Below are positions 17,585-25,614 of a stretch of DNA of 50,415 bases, one piece after another. Position numbers and translations under genes: made by a program. Position 1 is the stretch's first letter. Every line of letters starts with the position of its first letter. The notes below the pieces were generated by a model. The model was not told the origin of the DNA. It made no database searches and worked only from the letters and a program-made list of their open reading frames with translations. The stretch spans positions 1-50,415 of the forward strand of contig JALQYJ010000153.1 in the NCBI GenBank assembly GCA_023254175.1. Reading direction: 5' to 3'. Source of the DNA: Runella sp. (lineage in GTDB: Bacteria > Bacteroidota > Bacteroidia > Cytophagales > Spirosomataceae).

Positions 17585-17875
17585 ATGACCACCCACAATA
17601 TCCCCGAATTATTGCCCTACAACGGCATTAAAACTAAAACAATTGAGGCTAATGAGCACTTTAGAGTAGTGCTCATTAGCCTCCAACAGGGACAACGTCT
17701 CGATAAACACACCTCTCCTACCGATGCTTTCATTTATGTGTTAGAAGGAAATGCCAATTTTAATTTGGAGGGAGTTGCCCATTTTCTTTCGCCTGGAGAT
17801 GGGTTATCGTTCAAAGCACATGCTGAACATTCAGTCAACGCACTTACTGATTTTAAGATGCTTATTTTTAGATAA
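17585..17875 (+). CDS. Small single-domain cupin protein
   Basis: 96 residues, one cupin beta-barrel. Motif 1 appears as KHTSPTDAFIYVLEG and motif 2 as SPGDGLSFKAHAEHSVNAL, with potential metal-binding His/Asp residues. There is no signal peptide, so it is cytoplasmic. It lies 8 bases after the fasciclin gene and is probably the last gene of the nos transcript. Function unknown; a sensing or binding role is possible. The coding sequence contains a striking perfect hairpin at 17645-17683. Confidence 0.82.
   Translation: MTTHNIPELLPYNGIKTKTIEANEHFRVVLISLQQGQRLDKHTSPTDAFIYVLEGNANFNLEGVAHFLSPGDGLSFKAHAEHSVNALTDFKMLIFR
17645..17683. repeat. Perfect 16-bp-stem hairpin inside the cupin gene
   Basis: Arms 17645-17660 and 17668-17683 are exact reverse complements (GAGGCTAATGAGCACT and its complement) around a 7-base loop. 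It lies wholly within coding sequence and has no following T run, so it is not a standard terminator. Confidence 0.85.
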
Positions 17876-17881
17876 ATTTCG

Positions 17882-17889
17882 TACTTTTG
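17882..17889 (+). promoter_or_regulatory. -7 element before the TonB-receptor module
   Basis: TACTTTTG matches TAnnTTTG. A start near 17896 gives a short leader to ATG 17910. No clear TTG is seen at the -33 distance, so it may need an activator. Confidence 0.4.
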
Positions 17890-17909
17890 TAGAAATTTCA
17901 AACATTCAA

Positions 17910-18299
17910 ATGAATCCCAAACGGCACATAGCATTCTTTTTGCTTCTGCTCGTCAGCTTCAAAACGCTGGTAGTGCCGTTTGTGTATCTTGATTTTGAGT
18001 TACGCAAAGAATACATCGTTCATCACCTTTGCGAAAACCGCTTTAAGCCTCAATTGCACTGCGACGGAAAATGCTATTTGGCCAAACAACTCCAGAAAGT
18101 AGCCGAAGATAACGCCCGCCAGGAAACGCAAAAACAGAGCGATAATGTCAAAAAACTCCTTCAAGAAGTTTTTGATGAAACTCCTTTGACTATTTCAACC
18201 CTTTCCTTTGCTTTCATTCACAAAGAGCGGCTGTTTTTGTATCAGTGCTCTCCTCAACAAGGCTTTTTAGACAAGCTGATTCTTCCTCCTATTGCCTAG
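17910..18299 (+). CDS. Small membrane-anchored protein with CDGKC motif
   Basis: 129 residues from ATG 17910, which follows a promoter-like element and begins with a clear hydrophobic anchor (HIAFFLLLLVSFKTLVVPFVYL); longer upstream ATGs in the same frame lie inside the cupin gene. After the anchor come HHLCENRFKPQLHCDGKCYLAKQLQK, a Cys/His-rich motif that could bind a metal, a charged helical region and a C-terminal segment ending LILPPIA. Not assigned to a named family. It heads a four-gene module with a TonB receptor. Confidence 0.72.
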   Translation: MNPKRHIAFFLLLLVSFKTLVVPFVYLDFELRKEYIVHHLCENRFKPQLHCDGKCYLAKQLQKVAEDNARQETQKQSDNVKKLLQEVFDETPLTISTLSFAFIHKERLFLYQCSPQQGFLDKLILPPIA

Positions 18300-18328
18300 T
18301 GGTTTCGGGTACGTATTTAGTGTACTTT

Positions 18329-18348
18329 TTGCTCCCTCCAAGGAGCAA
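18329..18348. other. Short hairpin in the module's first gap
   Basis: TTGCTCC (18329-18335) and GGAGCAA (18342-18348) form a 7-bp stem with a 6-base loop between the CDGKC gene and the lipoprotein gene. No T run follows. Confidence 0.4.
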
Positions 18349-18387
18349 CTGAAATTAGTTTTATACTAGTAACATTAGTCAAACCAG

Positions 18388-18828
18388 ATGAAAATCAAGC
18401 ACATATTTTTGTGCGGATGGTGCATTACGTCTGCTTGCAGCAATCCACAAAAAAAACAAGCCGAAAAACTTGAGAAAGAAGTCATGATGATTCACGATGC
18501 AGTGATGCCCAAAATGGGTGAGCTACTTTCGCTAGAATCAGCCATTAGCAGGCGCATTGCGCAGTTGGATAGCATTACCCAAAGCAATCCTACAGATTCG
18601 CTTTCTCATTCCTTACTCAAAAATGCGCTTCTACTAAGCAGTCAGCTCAAAAAAGCAGACGACGGGATGATGGATTGGATGCACCGCTACAAGGGCGATT
18701 CGCTCAAAAAAACCGCTCCCGAAGAGGCTATAAAAGCACTGACCCGCGAAAAAATCAACATTGAACAAGTAAGCGACGACATGCTTAAAAGCATTGAAGA
18801 CGCCAAAAAATTTTTGAAACAACAATGA
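18388..18828 (+). CDS. Helical lipoprotein of the TonB-receptor module
   Basis: 146 residues. The signal peptide ends at a lipobox (ITSAC, Cys17). The mature part is almost entirely charged alpha helix or coiled coil (EKLEKEVMMIHDAVMPKMGEL, ALTREKINIEQVSDDMLKSIED). Proteins of this kind are sometimes labelled viral A-type inclusion protein, which is uninformative. Its MMIHDAVMPKMGE and MMDWMHRY segments are rich in Met and His, compatible with copper handling, but this is inference. Its stop overlaps the receptor start by 4 bases, so the two are translationally coupled. Confidence 0.75.
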   Translation: MKIKHIFLCGWCITSACSNPQKKQAEKLEKEVMMIHDAVMPKMGELLSLESAISRRIAQLDSITQSNPTDSLSHSLLKNALLLSSQLKKADDGMMDWMHRYKGDSLKKTAPEEAIKALTREKINIEQVSDDMLKSIEDAKKFLKQQ

Positions 18829-21191
18829 AAAATTTATATATCACGCTCCTAGTTTTCTGCGGAGCAATTTCTCAACTACTTCATGCTCAATCGCTAAAAG
18901 GTAAGATTTTTGATGCCGCTACCAAAGAACCCGTCATTGGAGCCTTTGTTCAAATTATCAATACCAACACGGTTGTCGCCAGCGACAACCACGGCTCTTT
19001 TGCGCTTCACAATGTAGGCAAAGGTACCAAAATTCGTATTTCTACGATTGGATATGTTTCTCAGGAAATTGAAGTAACGTCGGAGACATCGTTGAGCATT
19101 GTGTTAGAACCCGCCGTTGAAAACCTACAAACGATTGTCGTGACGGGGAATCGCGAGGCGGCACTTCGTACCGAAACACCCATCGCAATTTCGAAGCTAT
19201 CACCCAAAATGATTGAAGAAGCAAAACCAACCGCGATTTATGAGGTCATCAACAAAACCCCAGGGGTGATGATGGTCAACCTCAACAACGAGCAGCACTC
19301 GATGTCGATTCGGCAGCCAATGACAACCAACGCTTATTATTTATATTTGGAAGACGGTGTGCCGATTCGCCCAATGGGGATTTTCAACCACAACTCATTA
19401 CTCGAAATGAATCAGTTTACGGTCAGTTCGATTGAGGTCGTAAAAGGCCCTGTATCTTCGATTTATGGTCCGGAGGCTGTTGGTGGTGCTATTAATTTTA
19501 TTTCTCAACGCCCAACGGCCTTGCCTACCGCTCGGATAGGTGTGCAGTTTGACCAGTGGGGCTACCGCCGGGTACAGTATGGTACAGGTGCAACTACCAG
19601 AAAATTCGGCATCTATTTAGGAGGCTTAGTTGCCGAACAAAAAGACGCTTGGATGGCCAGTTCTGACTATACTAAAAATGCGCAATATGCACGTTTAGAA
19701 TATCATTTTTCGCCAAAAGCACGCCTGATTTATACCCTTTCTTATGCAAAGTACAATTCGCAAACCAGCGGTAGTATAGATAGTGTAGCATTTTATAGCC
19801 GCCAATATGTGAGTACTACCGATTTTACTTATCGCAAATCATACTCACTTCGTACCCGTTTGACCTTCGAGAAAGATTGGAATAACGGTTCACAATCGTT
19901 CATTACAGTATTTGCAAGAGATAACAAACACGGTCAAAACCCAAGCTATGGTATTCGTTGGACTTCCGGTGCAGCAACTGCCCGCGGTGAAATCAATTCC
20001 AATGACTTCAAAAGTTTAGGGGTTATTGCTCAACACAGCCAAAGGTTTAAGTTCTTAAACTCCAAAGCTACCATTGGTACAACCGTTGATTTCTCACCCA
20101 ACGATTATTGGTCTTATCAGATTGATTTAGCAGCACAACTAAGAGCCGACAAGAAATCTGTTGAAAAATACACCATTACCAAAGAACGTCCGGATATTAA
20201 AATTGCAGATTACAATGCTGATATTCGTAATACAGCCGTATATCTTCAATATGATTTTGAACCAATCAAAAACCTTCGAGTGTCGGCAGGCTTGCGTTAT
20301 GATAACATGTCGTTTGATTTTGTAAATAACCTTGATATAGACAAAACTACGGGTGAGTCAATTGGTGGTTCTAAAACCTACACAAAAACCACTCCTAAAC
20401 TTGGCCTGACGTATGATTTGGGTAAAGGGAAGGGGCTATATGCAAATTTCTCCAAAGGTTTTGCCCCATCGGGACTGACCGCTATTTTCCGTAAACGTCC
20501 TACTCCTGCCGCCAATGGCGACTTGTTCTATTATAACCTGATTCCAGCGACGTTCACCAACGCTGAAGTGGGGGGATGGGTGTCTTTGTTGAAAAATAAA
20601 ATATACATTGATGCATCTTTGTACCAAATGAAAGGCAACAACGAGCTCCTCAATATTCGCCAGCCTGACAATTCAACAGATTATCAGGCAGCAGGCAAAA
20701 CGTTGCATAAAGGAGTAGAGCTAGGAATTACTTACAAACCCTCTAAACAAGTTTTTGCCCGACTAGGTGGTACTTATTCTATTCACCGTTTTGTGGAGTT
20801 TATTCTTAGTCAAAAAGCCTCAGATGCCCTTAAAGACGTAAATGGCAAAGATATGCCTTCGGCTCCTCGATGGGTCTGGAACGGCGAAATTAGCTATTAT
20901 CCACAATGGTTTAGGAATTTTCGCACCTCTGTTGAATGGCAGCACGTGAGTAAATGGTACCAAAATCAAGTAAACACCATCGCTTACAACGGTTATGACT
21001 TGGTTAATTTCCGCGCAGGTTATCAGTGGAAGGGTATCGAGTTGTTTACCAACATTATGAACCTTACTGATGCTCTTTACGCCACCAACGCTACTCGTGG
21101 CAATGCCTCAACCGACCGTACTACATTTACCCCCGCAGCTCCTCGTACCTTTGTACTTGGGGTGCAATATAGTTTTACTGGAAAGAAATAG
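18825..21191 (+). CDS. TonB-dependent outer-membrane receptor, possibly for copper
   Basis: 788 residues. Signal peptide (about 1-22), then a CarboxypepD-reg-like beta domain (SLKGKIFDAATKEPVIGAFV, about 23-98), a plug domain (about 103-230: IVVTGNR, GVMMVNLNNEQHSMSIRQPM, VEVVKGP-like IEVVKGPVSSIYGPEAVGGAI) and a C-terminal 22-strand barrel ending in an aromatic-rich strand (LGVQYSFTGKK). The plug holds H158-S-M160 and M166, Met/His ligands that recall copper receptors such as NosA/OprC. Lying directly behind the nos genes, it is a good candidate for copper import. The substrate is inference. Confidence 0.85.
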   Translation: MKNLYITLLVFCGAISQLLHAQSLKGKIFDAATKEPVIGAFVQIINTNTVVASDNHGSFALHNVGKGTKIRISTIGYVSQEIEVTSETSLSIVLEPAVENLQTIVVTGNREAALRTETPIAISKLSPKMIEEAKPTAIYEVINKTPGVMMVNLNNEQHSMSIRQPMTTNAYYLYLEDGVPIRPMGIFNHNSLLEMNQFTVSSIEVVKGPVSSIYGPEAVGGAINFISQRPTALPTARIGVQFDQWGYRRVQYGTGATTRKFGIYLGGLVAEQKDAWMASSDYTKNAQYARLEYHFSPKARLIYTLSYAKYNSQTSGSIDSVAFYSRQYVSTTDFTYRKSYSLRTRLTFEKDWNNGSQSFITVFARDNKHGQNPSYGIRWTSGAATARGEINSNDFKSLGVIAQHSQRFKFLNSKATIGTTVDFSPNDYWSYQIDLAAQLRADKKSVEKYTITKERPDIKIADYNADIRNTAVYLQYDFEPIKNLRVSAGLRYDNMSFDFVNNLDIDKTTGESIGGSKTYTKTTPKLGLTYDLGKGKGLYANFSKGFAPSGLTAIFRKRPTPAANGDLFYYNLIPATFTNAEVGGWVSLLKNKIYIDASLYQMKGNNELLNIRQPDNSTDYQAAGKTLHKGVELGITYKPSKQVFARLGGTYSIHRFVEFILSQKASDALKDVNGKDMPSAPRWVWNGEISYYPQWFRNFRTSVEWQHVSKWYQNQVNTIAYNGYDLVNFRAGYQWKGIELFTNIMNLTDALYATNATRGNASTDRTTFTPAAPRTFVLGVQYSFTGKK

Positions 21192-21220
21192 TAAACCTCA
21201 TAACCAACCATACATCTCCT

Positions 21221-22408
21221 ATGAAATATTTTGCATTGCTTCTTGTGATGATCAGCGGCTTAGAACGAATCATTCCAAAAACGATTCAGCTTTCTGACCC
21301 TAAAAAAACAGGGGCTACCCCTCGTTTTACTACCGACCATCGTGGTCGACCAGTATTGAGTTGGGTGGAAAAAGAAGGGGAGAAAAATCAGTTCTTTTTT
21401 GCAGTATCAAATGATAATGGGAAAACATTCGATGATAAAATTAGCATCGGAGCCCCAATCAATTGTTCAGTTCACGCCGAAGGAATGCCCCGAATTTCCT
21501 TCAAATCCGATGGAACTATTTTCGCGACTTTTGAGCTAAAAAAACCAACCAAAGAAGCAGCTCGAGCCTCTGATTTGATGTATATTACTTCCAACGATAA
21601 TGGTCAAACGTGGTCGACCCCAAAAGCGCTTCACCGCGATACCACGCCAGGAAAAGGGCATTCGTTTAGCGATGTAACGCGTTTACCAAATGGTGAACTA
21701 GGATTTGTATGGTTAGACGATAAACTGGGGAAGTATGATGGAAGAAGCGTAAAATTTGCACAAACTCTTCCCAACGGCGGGTTTTCGAAAGAAGTAGTGG
21801 TCGATTCAAACGCCTGTCAATGCTGTCGAACGGTCGTGTTTGTTGATCATTCGGGGCACATTCATATCACTTACCGCGACCTAAATGCCGATGGCACCAG
21901 AGACATGAGCCATAGTATCTCCAACGATGGTGGTCATACATTTTCTATTCCGAAACTAGTTCACACCGACTTATGGAAAATCAATGCTTGTCCACACACA
22001 GGCCCTAGTATGGCGCAAGTAGGCAACGACTTGTTTGTATCATGGTTTAGTGGAACCTCTGCCAACCATGAAGCGGGCATTCGGATTGCCAAACTTGGGC
22101 AAGAGAAATTGTATTCTTCGGAGCTAAGTGTCCGCGCTAAGCACCCACAATTAGCAGCTTATGAAGGAAGCTTAGCTGTTGTCTGGGACGAGTCAACGGA
22201 GAAAAACGACCACTATTTTTCCAAAATAGCTCTTCGTTTTATTCAAAAAAACGGAACAGAAAAAACGACGTACCTCACCGCCAACTTCGATAATGCCTCT
22301 TATCCCGTACTTTTACCTACATCACAGGGGTTGCTGGTAGCCTACGAACTTCAGAAGCCCAGCCAAGAATCTATTATTGTAGTTACTAGGGTTGATACTG
22401 ACTTATAA
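21221..22408 (+). CDS. BNR/Asp-box propeller protein with Cys-rich motif
   Basis: 395 residues, probably secreted. At least three Asp-box motifs are visible: SNDNGKTFD (63-71), SNDNGQTWS (124-132) and SNDGGHTFS (234-242), typical of sialidase-like beta-propellers. Sialidase catalytic residues are not evident, so enzymatic sialidase activity is doubtful. Distinctive cysteines occur at C82, in C199-Q-C201-C202 and at C257 (INACPHTGPSM), a possible metal site. Last gene of the TonB-receptor module, 29 bases after the receptor. Confidence 0.72.
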   Translation: MKYFALLLVMISGLERIIPKTIQLSDPKKTGATPRFTTDHRGRPVLSWVEKEGEKNQFFFAVSNDNGKTFDDKISIGAPINCSVHAEGMPRISFKSDGTIFATFELKKPTKEAARASDLMYITSNDNGQTWSTPKALHRDTTPGKGHSFSDVTRLPNGELGFVWLDDKLGKYDGRSVKFAQTLPNGGFSKEVVVDSNACQCCRTVVFVDHSGHIHITYRDLNADGTRDMSHSISNDGGHTFSIPKLVHTDLWKINACPHTGPSMAQVGNDLFVSWFSGTSANHEAGIRIAKLGQEKLYSSELSVRAKHPQLAAYEGSLAVVWDESTEKNDHYFSKIALRFIQKNGTEKTTYLTANFDNASYPVLLPTSQGLLVAYELQKPSQESIIVVTRVDTDL

Positions 22409-22420
22409 GCCACTGAACAT

Positions 22421-22457
22421 CAAAAAACACCCTCATTGTTAGCAGGGGTGTTTTTTG
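22421..22457. terminator. Bidirectional terminator between convergent genes
   Basis: 12-bp perfect stem (22421-22432 with 22446-22457), CACCC/GGGTG at the tip, A6/T6 at the base, 13-base loop. It serves both the propeller gene (+) and the mutarotase gene (-), whose stop at 22459 is adjacent. Confidence 0.88.
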
Positions 22458-22458
22458 A

Positions 22459-22800
22459 TTATTGGTTATTTTCTAACTTAAATATCTGCTTCATCAGCAT
22501 CCATTTTTCGCCTTCTTTGGCCATGGGCAACGCTTGCTGATAGTTCCACATCAATGTTTCCCACTCTTGTACTGCTGTATTTACTGCGTCGGCAGCGTCT
22601 TTTGCTTCAAATGAAAAGTCATCGGTGGTTTCCATTATCATAAAAAGACGGTTTCCAACTCTATAAATCTCCATGTCTGTTACCCCAGACGAGACAATGC
22701 TTTCGGTAATAGCAGGCTGAATTTTTTCGTGGTACTTTTCGTATTCAGCGATCAGTGCGGGGTTATCTTTTAAATCAAGGGCGAGACAATACCGTGGCAT
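22459..22800 (-). CDS. L-rhamnose mutarotase family protein
   Basis: 113 residues matching the RhaM/DUF718 dimeric alpha-beta barrel fold, which interconverts alpha and beta anomers of L-rhamnose or a related deoxysugar. The start MPRYCLALDLKD, the YEKYHEKIQP segment with the likely catalytic His, and the tryptophan pair in WETLMWNYQQALP are typical. No rhamnose catabolic genes are adjacent, so the sugar could be L-fucose or another. It follows the DUF937 gene on the minus strand with a 12-base gap. Confidence 0.85.
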   Translation of the reverse strand: MPRYCLALDLKDNPALIAEYEKYHEKIQPAITESIVSSGVTDMEIYRVGNRLFMIMETTDDFSFEAKDAADAVNTAVQEWETLMWNYQQALPMAKEGEKWMLMKQIFKLENNQ

Positions 22801-22812
22801 AAACTTCTATTT

Positions 22813-23406
22813 TTATTTACCAAAAAGTCCACCTAACAACCCACCAAGGCCACCTGCACCACCAGCGTTGCCTGAATTTCCACCCAACAGGCTACCACCA
22901 ATGCGCATTACATCATTCATATCCAATTTCCCATCGGCAAGGGCATAGCCAATTTGGTTGAAATCAAACCCGCCTTGCTGTTGTTGCTGAGGAGCTTGAC
23001 CACCTAATAACGACCCCATGATACCACCAAAGTCCATACTGTTGTCGTTAGGGTTGCTTGTTCTAGCAATCATTGAGCTAAGAACACCAGGAAGTACTTG
23101 AGCAATGATGTTTACAGCTGCACTATTTGAAAGTCCAAACTTTTCCATCAAACTGCCAATGGCATTTTGGGCAATCCCCGCTACAATAGGGTTGTTCATT
23201 AGACTTCCACCTTGGCCACCTTGGCCTGCTAAAAGACCCATCAAACCACTTAAATTTCCGCCTTGAGCCTCGTTTTGCAAACCTCCCACTACTGACTGGA
23301 AGATAGATTGCATGACATCGTTATTATATTGATTAGGAACAGCGGGGTTATTAACAATAGCATCCTGAGAATTGTCTTGAATAAGACTCATTAATTGCTC
23401 TAACAT
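22813..23406 (-). CDS. DUF937 family low-complexity protein
   Basis: 197 residues, rich in Gly, Asn and Gln. It starts with MLEQLMSLIQDNSQDAIVNN, contains the DUF937-like helical region (VAGIAQNAIGSLMEKFGLSNSAAVNIIAQVLPGVLSSM, about 77-113), a glutamine run and a Gly/Leu-rich tail (GGAGGLGGLLGGLFGK). No signal peptide is seen. Function of the family is unknown. The gene probably shares a transcript with the mutarotase gene downstream. Confidence 0.75.
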   Translation of the reverse strand: MLEQLMSLIQDNSQDAIVNNPAVPNQYNNDVMQSIFQSVVGGLQNEAQGGNLSGLMGLLAGQGGQGGSLMNNPIVAGIAQNAIGSLMEKFGLSNSAAVNIIAQVLPGVLSSMIARTSNPNDNSMDFGGIMGSLLGGQAPQQQQQGGFDFNQIGYALADGKLDMNDVMRIGGSLLGGNSGNAGGAGGLGGLLGGLFGK

Positions 23407-23455
23407 TGTCTTGAAAAAGTTTTAAGTTTGGCTCAAATTTAGAGATAATTTTAAA

Positions 23456-23911
23456 ATGGGAAACATCAAAAAAGAGAATCTTGAAAATATCCCTCAGAGC
23501 ACTTCTGGCATTGAGACGCAGTGGCAAACAGAAATCACAACTCTTTTGCCTAATTTATTGTATCCTAGCGAATCTGACGAGCCTTTAGAATGGATTAAAA
23601 TCCCTCAACCCTACATTTTTCCTTTGAAAATCAGCGATTTGATGGAATATTTTTCATTTCCTGAAGGAATATTAATTGAAGAGATTTTAGTAGAAAATTT
23701 TTGGTTGCCAGTAGTAACAATCGAAGATTGGTATGAAGAGGAAGAGAAACAACACGTTGAACAATTTTTACACTTGAAAAGCTTAGTCGAAAGCCAGTTA
23801 AAAAATTTTCAAGCATTTAGAGTAGGACAAACCGAAATAGACCTGTATTTACTAGGACAAACTGCCAATGAAACATGGGCAGGGTTGAAAACCAAACTAA
23901 TCGAAACCTAA
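23456..23911 (+). CDS. Nuclease A inhibitor (NuiA)-like protein
   Basis: 151 residues, acidic and cytoplasmic. It resembles NuiA, the Anabaena inhibitor of the secreted nuclease NucA: LLYPSESDEPLEWI near residue 36, then EEEEKQHVEQFLHLKSLVESQLKN and the closing FRVGQTEIDLYLLGQT block near 121-136. No NucA-type nuclease gene is present in this window, so a role as an inhibitor is unproven. Its start is 50 bases from the divergent DUF937 gene. Confidence 0.75.
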   Translation: MGNIKKENLENIPQSTSGIETQWQTEITTLLPNLLYPSESDEPLEWIKIPQPYIFPLKISDLMEYFSFPEGILIEEILVENFWLPVVTIEDWYEEEEKQHVEQFLHLKSLVESQLKNFQAFRVGQTEIDLYLLGQTANETWAGLKTKLIET

Positions 23912-23944
23912 TCAAACCACCTAAACATCTATATTTTCAATTTT

Positions 23945-25420
23945 ATGTACCAAGACGCCACAATTTCAGAAATTAATGATGCCATGCAGCGTGCTTACGC
24001 GGCATTTTTGGAATACCGCCATAAAAGCGGTCGAGAGAAAGCAACGTTCATTCGAGCCGTTGCGGATGAGATAGAGGCATTAGGGGAGGCGGTCATTGAA
24101 GTAGCCATGCGCGAAACACACCTACCTTCGGTTCGCCTAACGGGCGAGCGCGGACGTACTTGTAACCAACTTCGCAACATTGCCGATGTAGTCGCTGAAG
24201 GCTCATGGGTAGATGCCACCATTGATACCGCCATTCCTGACCGCCAGCCGCTACCCAAACCTGATATACGCAACATGCTTGTGCCTATCGGCCCAGTCGT
24301 AGTCTTTGGAGCAAGTAACTTTCCGTTTGCCTACTCAACCGCAGGAGTTGACCCAGCAGCAGCGTGGGGCGCAGGCTGTCCTGTTGTGCTCAAAGCTCAC
24401 CCAGCGCACCCCGAAACCTCGGAGATGGTTGCGGGAGCCGTTCGTAAAGCAGTTGAAAAAACAGCTATGCCCCAAGGACTTTTTGAACACCTGCAAGGCG
24501 CTAACTTTGAAGTAGGAAAAGCCCTCGTTTTACATCCCAAAACAGCGGCAGTAGGTTTCACTGGTTCATACGTGGGAGGAAAAGCTTTATTCGATTTGGC
24601 GAATCAACGCCCAGTACCAATCCCTGTCTTTGCAGAAATGGGCAGTACCAATCCCGTTTTCCTTCTACCTGATGCCCTTGAAAAAGAAGCCGAAAAATAC
24701 GCAAAGCTTTACGCGGGGTCTATCACAGGGGGCATGGGACAATTTTGTACAAAACCTGGTTTGATTATAGGAGTAGCTAGCGAAGGACTTGAAAACTTTA
24801 GCAAAATATTAGCCAATGAAATCCGTCAAATCGCTCCAGTTGCCATGTTACACCCTGGAATTGCAAACGCCTTCCGTGCCAAACGTAGCGAAGTGATTGG
24901 TCACGAAACTGTCACAGTAGAGGCCGAAACGGAAGGAAATTACCAAGATTTAGACGGGATTCCTTCGGTAGCCTCGGTAAGCGGTGGGAGCTTTTTAGAA
25001 AACACTAGTCTTCATCAAGAAGTTTTTGGCCCTTTCTCATTGATTATCAAATGCAAAGATACGGCTGAAATGAATAATATTATAAGCCATTTGGAAGGAC
25101 AACTGACCTGCACCGTCATTGGAACAGATGCTGACCTCGCCAACTCCGCCGAATTGATTGCTTCCGTAAGCCTCTTATGCGGTCGGGTACTTCTCAACGG
25201 CGTTCCGACAGGTGTTGAAGTTTGCGCAGCAATGCAACATGGCGGGCCTTTCCCTGCCAGCACCGACGGCCGCTTTGGATCCGTAGGTGCTCACGCCCTC
25301 AAACGTTTTGTTCGTCCATTAGCTTACCAAAATTTCCCACAACACTTATTACCCGCCGAGCTCAAAGACGACAACCCATTAGGAATTTGGAGAATGGTAA
25401 ACGGAAATTGGGAGAAGTAA
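23945..25420 (+). CDS. Aldehyde dehydrogenase, ketoglutarate-semialdehyde type
   Basis: 491 residues of the NAD(P)+-dependent aldehyde dehydrogenase family, closest in pattern to alpha-ketoglutaric semialdehyde dehydrogenases that end pentose, glucarate or hydroxyproline oxidation. Visible are the cofactor motif GFTGSYVGGKAL (about 201-212), the general-base segment VFAEMGSTNP with its Glu, and the catalytic Cys in GGMGQFCTKPG. Length is normal for the type. No pathway partners lie nearby. It starts 33 bases after the NuiA-like gene and is followed by a 48-bp perfect palindrome. Confidence 0.87.
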   Translation: MYQDATISEINDAMQRAYAAFLEYRHKSGREKATFIRAVADEIEALGEAVIEVAMRETHLPSVRLTGERGRTCNQLRNIADVVAEGSWVDATIDTAIPDRQPLPKPDIRNMLVPIGPVVVFGASNFPFAYSTAGVDPAAAWGAGCPVVLKAHPAHPETSEMVAGAVRKAVEKTAMPQGLFEHLQGANFEVGKALVLHPKTAAVGFTGSYVGGKALFDLANQRPVPIPVFAEMGSTNPVFLLPDALEKEAEKYAKLYAGSITGGMGQFCTKPGLIIGVASEGLENFSKILANEIRQIAPVAMLHPGIANAFRAKRSEVIGHETVTVEAETEGNYQDLDGIPSVASVSGGSFLENTSLHQEVFGPFSLIIKCKDTAEMNNIISHLEGQLTCTVIGTDADLANSAELIASVSLLCGRVLLNGVPTGVEVCAAMQHGGPFPASTDGRFGSVGAHALKRFVRPLAYQNFPQHLLPAELKDDNPLGIWRMVNGNWEK

Positions 25421-25470
25421 TAAACAAAGACAAGAAGCAAATTGCAAGTAACAACTAACAAAGGGCAATA

Positions 25471-25518
25471 GGTAAAATAAAAGGTGCTTAGAAATTTCTA
25501 AGCACCTTTTATTTTACC
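25471..25518 (+). terminator. 48-bp perfect palindrome, probable terminator
   Basis: Arms 25471-25494 and 25495-25518 are exact reverse complements with no spacer. The core AAGGTGCTTAG and its complement form a strong stem with an A/T-rich base, so the RNA can fold into a long hairpin followed by a T-rich arm. It lies 50 bases after the aldehyde dehydrogenase stop. The absence of any spacer is unusual for a terminator. Confidence 0.7.
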
Positions 25519-25555
25519 GTTCCTATCTGATTTTTCGACCTTCATCCAAGAACGC

Positions 25556-25586
25556 TTGACTCCTTTAAGAGAAGCAACTATTTTCG
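25556..25586 (+). promoter_or_regulatory. Promoter of the SPFH/NfeD operon
   Basis: TTG (25556-25558), a 20-base spacer and TATTTTCG (25579-25586), one base off TAnnTTTG. Predicted leader about 25 bases to ATG 25615. Confidence 0.45.
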
Positions 25587-25614
25587 TTTCAACAATTTAA
25601 CCTTAACTACTGAT

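Noticed and set aside
21221-22408. Calling the Asp-box protein a true sialidase
   Set aside because: Asp boxes are structural; the arginine triad and catalytic Tyr/Glu arrangement of sialidases could not be identified.
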